From Opisthocomus hoazin (lineage: Eukaryota > Chordata > Aves > Opisthocomiformes > Opisthocomidae), in the NCBI RefSeq assembly GCF_030867145.1, contig NC_134440.1:496001-560000 (forward strand): a DNA stretch of 64,000 bases, read 5' to 3'. Below are positions 56,449-64,000 of this stretch, piece by piece. Numbering within the stretch: the stretch's first letter is position 1; every line of letters starts with the position of its first letter. A program made the position numbers and the translations under genes. The notes below the pieces were generated by a model. It was not told the DNA's origin. It searched no databases and saw nothing but the letters and a program-made list of their open reading frames with translations.

Positions 56449-56530
56449 ACACGGCACACGGCACGGCACACGGCACGGCACATGGCACATGGCACACGGC
56501 ACGGCACATGGCACACGGCACACGGCACAG
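56449..56530. repeat. GGCACACGGCAC tandem repeat
   Basis: Pentamer/heptamer mixture of CACGG, CACACGG and CACATGG, about 80 bases, within the proposed GNG7 3' UTR. Confidence 0.9.
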
Positions 56531-59500
56531 CGCCGGGACGGGCGTGTTGGCGGCAGGGCGAGGCGCAGGCAGACCGACCCCGGGTTGGCACGCCGTGTTG
56601 GCTTTGCCGGCAGAGCCCCCCGCGGCGAGGCGGCCGGCAGGGCGGCAGCCGGGCGGGCAGGGGTCCGCGGAGCCCCTCGGCAGCTCAAGCCGGCGCCGGG
56701 GCGGGGGTCCGCAGCCGCTGCCGCTCGCTCGCGCGCCGCCGCGCAGGCTCTTCGGGCTGGCGCGCGGCGCGGGCGCCCGCCCGGCCCCGGCTATAGCACC
56801 ATGCACTGGTCTCTAACATAGAGGAAGAATTCGCAATCTGGAGTAGAAAAATAAGGCTGGAACTGTACTCGATTAAGGACAGAGGGAACTCCCTCGCGGA
56901 GAAGAGAAAGCCCTGCCGCGGCGGAACCCCGGCGCGCCCCAGGACTGCGCTCGCCGCCCGCTACCGACGCGGCGCTCGGGACCGTGACGTTACGTCGGAT
57001 GAAAGGTGTAAAAAAGAAACCAAAACAACTAAAAAGCATCGCCGGTTGCTGCGCCGGGGCCGCTGCCGACGGACGGTGCTCGGCGCAGCGCTCGGCCGGG
57101 GCGCGAGCGGGGCTGGGGACGCGCTCGGCCGCGAGTCCAGACCCTTCTGCTCCCCCGACACCGCGCCGGGCGCAACCGCGGGGCACCGGGAGCCTGGCAC
57201 GCGGCCGGTGCCGGGACCGGAGCCCACGACGCGGCCGTGGAGCCGGGGGCCGCGGCGCTCAGCTCAGCAAGGGCCCCGCGCAAGCCGCGGTGCACGGCGC
57301 AGGGGGGGCCGCGCTCTGCCGCGGAGTCAGGAACGCGGGGTCGGTCCCGACTTCGTCGGTTACCTGGCGAGCGAAAAAAACCAGCGATGGCGAGATAGCG
57401 GCAACCAAGGAGCGTGAATGGAGGAGCATCTCCGCTAACCGCGGCCCCCGGCGCTGCCCAGCCAGCTGTGCTCAGCCCCGCGCCGCGGCGAAGACCCTCC
57501 GCAGCCGCCCTTCCTCCCGCACGACGCCAGCCCACCTTCCCCGGACCCCGGCCACAGGCCCTGCTCCGCTCCCCGCCCGGCAGCCGGCCCCCAGCGTCGC
57601 CCACGCAGCGCCCCGTGCCTTCGGGAGCCGGCTGCGGCCCTGGGAGGAGGGGGCCCAGCAAAGCCCCCCAGTGCCCTGCCTGTCCCAGTGCCCCTGACCA
57701 GTCCGAGCAGACGCAGCACCCAGTACGGGCCGGCAGGTCTCCTCCGTCCGGCTGACCCACGGCGCAAAGCGCGAGCAGGGTCCCGCGGTCTCCCCAGCAG
57801 CCGGCCCCGGGGGTCCCCTCCAGCCCCCCGCTCCCCCCGGGCAGCATCGCGGGGCCACGCAGCGCTCGGCCGGGCGCGGTTCCCATCCCGCCGGGAGCTG
57901 GTGGCATCCCAAACCAGATCCAAAGCACTGGGAGAACTGGAAAATTCCTGGGATTTCACATCAGGTGTATTTTTGTGGTTTTTTTTTCCTTCTCTTCCCC
58001 CAAACCAGGCACCGCCCGTGTTCGGACACCGGCGCGCGGTGCCGGCGTTCCGGATAACCGGGAACAGGTCCCGGCGCGCTGCTGGGACCCGAACCGTGCC
58101 TCTGCCTCCCGCAGGGAGCGTTCGCCGTCCCCCGCGGAGCTGCCGGACCCCGGGCTCTGCCCTGCGGACGCCGAGCGGGCTCGGCCGCCTCACCCCAGCG
58201 CGCCGGACCCGGCCTCTCCCCGCCGGAGCCGGGAGCCGGCGCGCGACGCCGCGGCAGCACGCCCGGGCCGGCAGCTCCAGCGACGCGGGGAGACGCGACG
58301 CGACGTCCCTGAGCTCCCGTCTTTCTCCCGAGCATCCACCAGCCCCGGCCCGGAGCCACCGGGCTCCATCGCTGCCATCGCCCCGCAGGGCTCCGCGGCG
58401 GGCAGCGGGGAGGAAGGCTCGCCTGCGTGTCCCCTCTTCCTCACGGGCTGCTCTGCGCTGGGCTGTCCCCGGCTCCGCGGCGCGTGCGTTTGACGTCGGT
58501 GGACGAAGTGCTCGCCGTTTAAATGGCGTTTCAAGGGATGGGAACCGAACTTCTCCAGCCTTGCCCTCAGCTCCCCGCATCGACGGGGTTCGGCGGAACA
58601 AATTCCACTCGCCGCTCTCGGTGAGAAAAAGGGAGATGGGAAATGCTAGGAAATCTGCCAATTTCCGTGTTTTGGGCTGGGACTCTCCAAAACGCCAATT
58701 CAAAGTAATTTCTCCCGGGGTCCCGCAGGACAGCGAGCCCCTTCCTGCCCCCCGCCCCCCGCGCAGCCCCCGCGGGGAGGGACAGCGGGGAGGGCAGGGA
58801 GAGACCCCAGGCACGGCCCGAGGTGCTCGCCCCCCACCTCTGCCATGCCCCCGGCCTCCTAACGCTGCTCACGGGAGCGCTCGTGGCCGGCGGACACGAC
58901 GCCGGAGCGCGTGTCCCCGCGGTGCCCTCCCGCCGCGCCAGCGGAGCCGCGCGGCACGGGACGGCAGCCCCCCGGCCTCGCTTCGCCCATTTGCAACAGC
59001 AATTTTTCGAGCCGTGTTTTGGTTCGGTTTTTCTTTTTTTCCTTTTTCTTGTACTGGTTTTCTACAAAACGGCTCCCCGCCCGGACTCTCCTCCCTTGTT
59101 CCCTCTCAAGAAACAGAGCAAATTCCTGCCACCATGCGCTAATTGGAAGCTAATTGGATCGGAACCACTCAGAGCTGCTGCCGGCGAGGTCCCCGTACTC
59201 AGCTCTCGCATCCCAGTGGCAAACGCAACACCAACCCCCGCTGCCTGCACCACCCCGGTACCAATTTTGAACGTCGCTACTAAAAATCCTCCCCCCAACC
59301 CTCAACCCTGGGGTTTTTTTTTTTTTCTCTTTTTAAATTTTGACCCCTCTCTATGCGGCACCTGCCCGGGAGCAGACACCCTTCCCTAAACCAGCGGCAA
59401 ATTTTTTTGTGTGGTTTTTTTTGAGATTTAAGTTCTGTTTGAATCCAACATTTAGTGTTTACCCCTCGGCGCAGTCGTAAGGTCGTAGCTTGGTTTCAGT

Positions 59501-59553
59501 GGATGGAGAACGGTGCCCTGCCTGAGAGATCGCACGCGCCGGAGCCGGGGAAG

Positions 59554-62500
59554 CTATAGGATGATGCAAGGCTTTTTGTCCTTAAAAGGATTCTCCGAAG
59601 CGGGCACTCCAACCAGCAGCGGGTCGTTCCTGGCATGTTGCTCGCAGTAATTCATGAGCTCAGAAGATGCTTTCGAGACCTAAATGTCGGAAGAAAGCAG
59701 AAGGTCAGTGCGAGTCTGCAGGGGAAGGCGCAGAGCGCGGCCCACCAACGCCTCCGGCCGCTCCCCAGGCTCCGCGGGGAGGAGGACACGCGATGGTCAG
59801 CTCTCCGTCACAGAAACTTCACGGAGACGCTGACAAACGAGAAGGGGAAATGGGCAGGGAAAGAAAGTCTGCAAGGTCTGCCATAAATAAAGCGGTGAGA
59901 ACGGGAAAAACACTCCCAGCCGAGAGCAGGAGATTTCAAAGAAGATATTATTGTCCTCGGTTTTCAGGGCTTTGGGATAAAAAAGAACGAAAAGAAAGTC
60001 TGGTTGAGAGCAGCTATCCTCTGATGTTAAAAATGGAGGTCTGGAAACTGTTTGAAGCTATTACTTAAGGCTCTGCTTATTTTAGTTCAAAGATGTCTTC
60101 CGGGAACCGAGAGCCCAGGGCCACCAGCACGGAGGGGCCCGCAGCGGTGGGCGAGCACCGTCTGGCAGCGAGGAGGGCGGCAGGCGCGGGAGAGTGCCGG
60201 CAGCCCTGGAGTCCAACAGCAACCCCCTTTTTTTTTAATTAACTTAATAGCTGGTTGAATGTAAGGCACACACAACACACGGACTCGACCACGCCACATC
60301 TGGAAGGCCCAGATGTGACGTGTTGCAGCCGCGGAGCCTCACGGCAGCAGTTCCCCGCCCGGGATCGCTGCGGCTGCTCAGCCCCGGGGCGACGCACCCC
60401 TCGCAGCCGAGCTGAGCCGTGATCCAGGGGACCAAAAGCTCCTGCACCCCACTTCCCCGCTCCCCCGGCCGCGGCTCAGCCGCTCTCACCGGGGTCACCG
60501 CGCTCCGCAGCCTCCGCTGCGGCACACGGCCGGGGCGGCGCGGAGCCAGCAACCGGCCCAGCAGGAAGGTGCAGTTGGGTGCCGGCATCACCAGACCTCC
60601 CAGCAGCACCCGAGAGCGCCAAGCGAGGAGCAGACACGGCGCCTGCGACCAAACCCCGGCTCCCTGCAGCTCCGGGCAAAGCGCTTCACCCGGGCTTCCC
60701 CCTCCGGTGTCAGGGTCTCCAGGAATCACAGAATCACAGCATGGTCGGGGTTGGCAGGGCCCTCTGGGGTCCCCCAGCCCAACCCCCTGCCCAAGCAGGG
60801 TCACCCAGAGCAGCTGCACAGCACCGCGGCCAGGCGGGGCTGGAATATCTCCAGAGAAGGAGACTCCACAGCCCCTCTGGGCAGCCTGGGCCAGGGCTCC
60901 GGCACCCTCACAGGGAAGAAGTTCTTCCTCATGTTCAGCTGGAGCTTCCTCTGCTCCAGTTTGTGCCCGGTGCCCCTTGTCCTGTCGCTGGGCACCACTG
61001 GAAAGAGTCTGGCCCAGTCCTCCTGACCCCCCCCTGCAGATATTTAGAGGCATTTCTAAGGTCCCCTCTCAGCCTTCTCTTCTCCAGGCTGAACAAGCCC
61101 AGCTCCCTCAGCCTCTCCTCGTAGAAGAGATGCTCCAGGCCCCTCCTCATCCTCGTAGCCCTCCGCTGGACTCTCTCCAGTAGCTCCTCATCTTTCTTGA
61201 ATTGGGGAGCCCAGAACTGGACAGAGGACTCCAGGTGGGGCCTCACCAGGGCAGTGCTCCCCGCTCCCAGCAGTGCGTTCGCTCGTTTATCTGCAGGCAA
61301 ACGCGCGTCCGACGACCTCCCCCGCCAGGCACGGCGAGCGGGAGCTGCAGGAGCCAGCACCGTGCTTGGGAGCTGCCGGCTTGGCACGCTCGCCCGAGAG
61401 CTGGGTTTGCGGATCAGGGCTCCGCTGACAGCTCGCCCAGACAGCACATCTCCTCCACTCCGCCTGAACAGCAGCGCGTCGCGGTCCCACCTCTGTTGCT
61501 CTTGCCCAGCAAGGCGGTGAAGACAGTCGCAGCTGCAAAGGGCGGTGAGCACCCCCCCCCGCCTCCTCGGCGCGCACCGACTGGGATCCCGGAGCTGAGA
61601 CACGGTCACTCTCGGGAGAGTCACGGCGGCTGGGCCGGGGAAAGACCTGTAATTTATTTTGTCTTCCCTAAAAGGGCCTCGCCGATGGGTGCATCACCGG
61701 AGTCTGGAAAGCGGCGGCCCTAAAAACAGCTACAAAACCTCACGGCTTTAAAAATAAAGATCTTCAAAGGAGCAGCAGCTCCCGCACGCCACAGCCGGAG
61801 CTGACGGAGGACGCGCTGCTGCAGAAGCAGCAGGGACTGAAAGTCACAGCGAACATTCTTCGACCAGGAAACCGAGTCACAGACCATCAGGTGGATTTCA
61901 CACCTCCGCGCTTCACAGTATTTCAGTTCCACTGCACCTGTCACCGCCGGGCACGGGGGTTTCCTCTGCGTGACTTCCCGACAAGTGACTTTCCGTGAGC
62001 AGATCTCATCTCCCCCCTCCCGGGGCGATTCTCGGGGGGACGGCGGCAGAGCTGCCCGGCCCACCCTGCCGACGCGGGCTGGCAAAGCCACGGAGGAACC
62101 ATGGCTTCGGAGGCGTAAATTCAGCGAGCGCCCCGGGGCGTCGAGCTCACGGAGCTGGGACGTGCTGCCCACACGCTAATCTTTGTCTCCAGCAAAGGCT
62201 CCTGTCCGGAGCTCACGTGGCCGCGCGAGCCCGGGTACCGCCACCACCCAGCCGGTTCCCAGCACAGAGCGAAAGCTCCTGGAGACGCTGTGGCTGCGAG
62301 CGCTTCACCCGCCCCAGCCTCCCAGCACCAAAGGGAGCTTTATTGCTGGGGCTGCCAGCACACCGCTGAGAACAGACTCCAGTTTGCCACCCTGGACAAC
62401 TGCAGCACAAAATTAACCTTCCCCAGCTCCACCATCAACGCCCTCAACCCAGAGGGAAGGCGTCGCCAGCCTTTTTCGCTGGCAAGAACGCAGCAGCTGA

Positions 62501-63293
62501 GAAATAACTGTGCAGGCAGTGGCTTTCGGAGAGAAACTGCACACGGACGGTGAAGCCACCCTGGGAAAAATGGAACTTCAAGGGGCACCGGGCACAAACT
62601 GGAGCAGAGGAAGCTCCAGCTGAACCCGAGGAAGAACTTCTTCCCTCTGAGGGTGCCGGAGCCCTGGCCCAGGCTGCCCAGGGAGGCTGTGGAGTCTCCT
62701 TCTCTGGAGATATTCCAGCCCCGCCTGGCCGCGGTGCTGTGCCCCCTGCTCTGGGTGACCCTGCTTGGGCAGGGGGTTGGGCTGGGGGACCCCAGAGGTC
62801 CCTGCCAGCCCCCACCATTCTGTGATTCTGTGAACTTGGAAAAAATGGGAAAGCCCGGAATGCACGTGGGCGCGCCCGGCAGCACGTTGCTGGGCCCAGG
62901 GCTGCAGCTTCAGTGCCCTCGCAGGTTGCCTGCACCCAGCTGAGCTGCAGGAGCTGACCCCAGCGGCTGGCCTGCCCTCGACCGGCACCGTGGGTATCAC
63001 CCCCGACGCCCCGGAGACGCTGCCCCGGCTGCAGCCTTGCCTCCCGGCAGGAGCCATGCCCGTAGGAAGGGGTCTCGTCTAGAAATGCCACCACACCTGA
63101 GCTGGAGACATCGCCGCAGCACACGCGTGCTCGGGGAGAACCCAACGCGCGTGCCCAGGGTCCCGCCCCGTCCCTGCCCACCGCGGCGCGCTGCTCCCGC
63201 TCCCGTGCTCACCTTGATCCTCTCGATGCCGGCTTCGATGCGGAGCTGCTCCACCAGCTTCCGGGCCTGCGCTATGTTGTTAGTTGTTGACAT
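59554..63293 (-). CDS. GNG7: GNG7 heterotrimeric G-protein gamma-7 subunit
   Basis: Prenylated gamma subunit that pairs with G-beta at the inner plasma membrane; in mammals enriched in striatum with G(olf). Two coding exons: 63293-63213 (27 codons, [20 protein letters not shown], ends GIERIK, donor GTGAGC) and 59679-59554 (acceptor [25 protein letters not shown], ends KDKKPCIIL then TAG). Total 68 residues, exactly the family length. Coiled-coil N terminus, NPFKDKK motif and CAAX box CIIL (Leu at the last position predicts geranylgeranylation). The coding exon carries 38 bases of 5' UTR behind a TTGCAG acceptor at 63332. Transcription starts outside the window. Confidence 0.98.
60720..61262 (-). 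mobile_element. CR1 LINE 3' copy in GNG7 intron
   Basis: Begins on the plus strand with AATCACAGAATCACAGCATGG (the 8-base terminal repeat of CR1 reversed) and runs about 540 bases. Minus-strand frame gives [20 protein letters not shown]. It is 5'-truncated and in the same orientation as GNG7. Confidence 0.93.
62575..62838 (+). mobile_element. CR1 LINE 3' copy in GNG7 intron, opposite orientation
   Basis: Plus-strand CR1 tail: [20 protein letters not shown] frame, then CCACCATTCTGTGATTCTGTG at the 3' end with two copies of the terminal ATTCTGTG octamer. About 260 bases. Confidence 0.93.
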
Positions 63294-63331
63294 TGTCTGC
63301 CATCGGCTCTGGGCCCCAGCACACGAGAACG

Positions 63332-64000
63332 CTGCAAGACAAGGAGGGGGGAGAGGGGGGCTGGCACCGGGCACGAAGCTGCCACGCCGCCGCGCAGCGT
63401 CTCCAGCGGGGCTGTGCAGCGTGTCCTCGCCAACCGCCACGCGCAGAGGGCTTCCACGAGCTCTACACCGACGACACCAACTCAACGTTTCCTGGCTTTG
63501 CTTCAAGTTCTCCTTTCCTTTAAACAGCACTCTCGGTGCACTCTCTTCAGGCTTTTTTTATTTATTTTAAAAAAAAAACCCAAACCAGAAACTTGCCCAC
63601 GAGAGGGGAAACATGAAGCTTTTTCTGCAGAAAGCCCTGCCAGATGCGTTCGACCGACCGGCTGGAAAAGCGAACCGCAGGCTTCCAGCCCGCGCAGCCC
63701 GCCGTGAGCCAGGCAGGGGGAAGGGGGACGGGGACCCCGCGCGACCGTGACCGCACACAGCTCCTGCCTGTTCGCCCTCGCTTGTTATCCACGTGCTGCA
63801 CCGCTGCCTTCGTCCCGCCCCGGCTCCTGCGTCGGGATTTTCTCCACACAGCCCGGCTCGACTAGACAGGGTAAGACACTGCACGGACTCAGACCTACGC
63901 TATTTATCCATCATTTTGCAAATCGCTGTCCCTGAAGGAAGCAGAGTAAGAAAGAAAGAGGGGCAGGCGGTCGCAGGCTGGGTGGGTGGGAAGTCAGGCG
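63332..64000 (-). other. GNG7: GNG7 intron upstream of the coding exon
   Basis: Begins with the acceptor behind the start-codon exon. No second exon, promoter or repeat is clearly recognised; the 5' non-coding exons must lie beyond the window. Confidence 0.55.

Larger units (their letters stand above)
55350..59553 (-). other. GNG7: GNG7 3' UTR
   Basis: About 4.2 kb downstream of the stop on the minus strand, ending at the AATAAA at 55378-55373. It includes (TCA)n, a CACGG-type repeat and strongly A-rich stretches in mRNA sense (56077-56127, 59311-59330). No other gene is recognised; open frames within it are not conserved proteins. UTR extent is inferred from lack of an earlier AATAAA. Confidence 0.65.

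Overview
This window is vertebrate genomic DNA, most likely from a bird and probably from a GC-rich microchromosome. The evidence is short spliced genes with GT-AG introns, very high GC content with long G or C runs, several CR1 LINE tails, and many intronic minisatellites. Gene content and orientation match the mammalian 19p13.11 block (KCNN1, CCDC124, SLC5A5, JAK3, B3GNT3, FCHO1), which is known to have avian counterparts on a microchromosome. The species cannot be named from the sequence alone. Nothing prokaryotic, no CRISPR array, and no tRNA or rRNA gene was seen.

Layout: (1) 1-2.9 kb, minus strand: 5' part of KCNN1 (SK1 potassium channel), cut off by the window edge after transmembrane segment S5. 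(2) 2.9-11.4 kb: intergenic, GC-extreme, with microsatellites and a large inverted repeat. (3) 11.45-22.2 kb, minus: CCDC124, complete, with two long introns carrying CR1 pieces and a C-rich minisatellite. (4) 22.2-23.1 kb: YY1-type promoter and a tandem array combining CCATTGT and GC-box motifs. (5) 23.1-28.9 kb, minus: SLC5A5 (sodium/iodide symporter), all recognisable exons present but broken by about a dozen single-base indels. (6) 28.9-31.0 kb: CpG-rich spacer between two divergent genes. (7) 31.0-39.2 kb, plus: JAK3, 23 coding exons, about 1112 residues. (8) 40.3-42.6 kb, minus: B3GNT3. (9) 42.95-51.8 kb, minus: FCHO1, 27 coding exons, 1026 residues. (10) 52459-52658: 200-base gap of N. 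(11) 52.7-55.3 kb: repeat-rich DNA with no recognisable gene. (12) 55.35-63.33 kb and beyond, minus: GNG7, complete coding sequence in two exons with a 4.2 kb 3' UTR; its 5' non-coding exons lie outside the window.

The genes are neighbours by ancient synteny, not a pathway: a calcium-gated K+ channel, a ribosome-associated coiled-coil protein, an iodide transporter, a cytokine-receptor kinase, a Golgi glycosyltransferase, a clathrin-coat initiator and a G-protein gamma subunit. The most unusual content is outside the exons. Two unrelated minisatellites, one in an SLC5A5 intron and one in a JAK3 intron, are each built around the cAMP-response core TGACGTCA. A 37-bp near-perfect hairpin sits in an FCHO1 intron. 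A GC-AG intron and a 22-bp microexon occur in FCHO1. Indels are concentrated in SLC5A5 while its neighbours read cleanly. Exon limits were set by hand from splice sites, reading phase and recalled family sequence, and could be off by a base.
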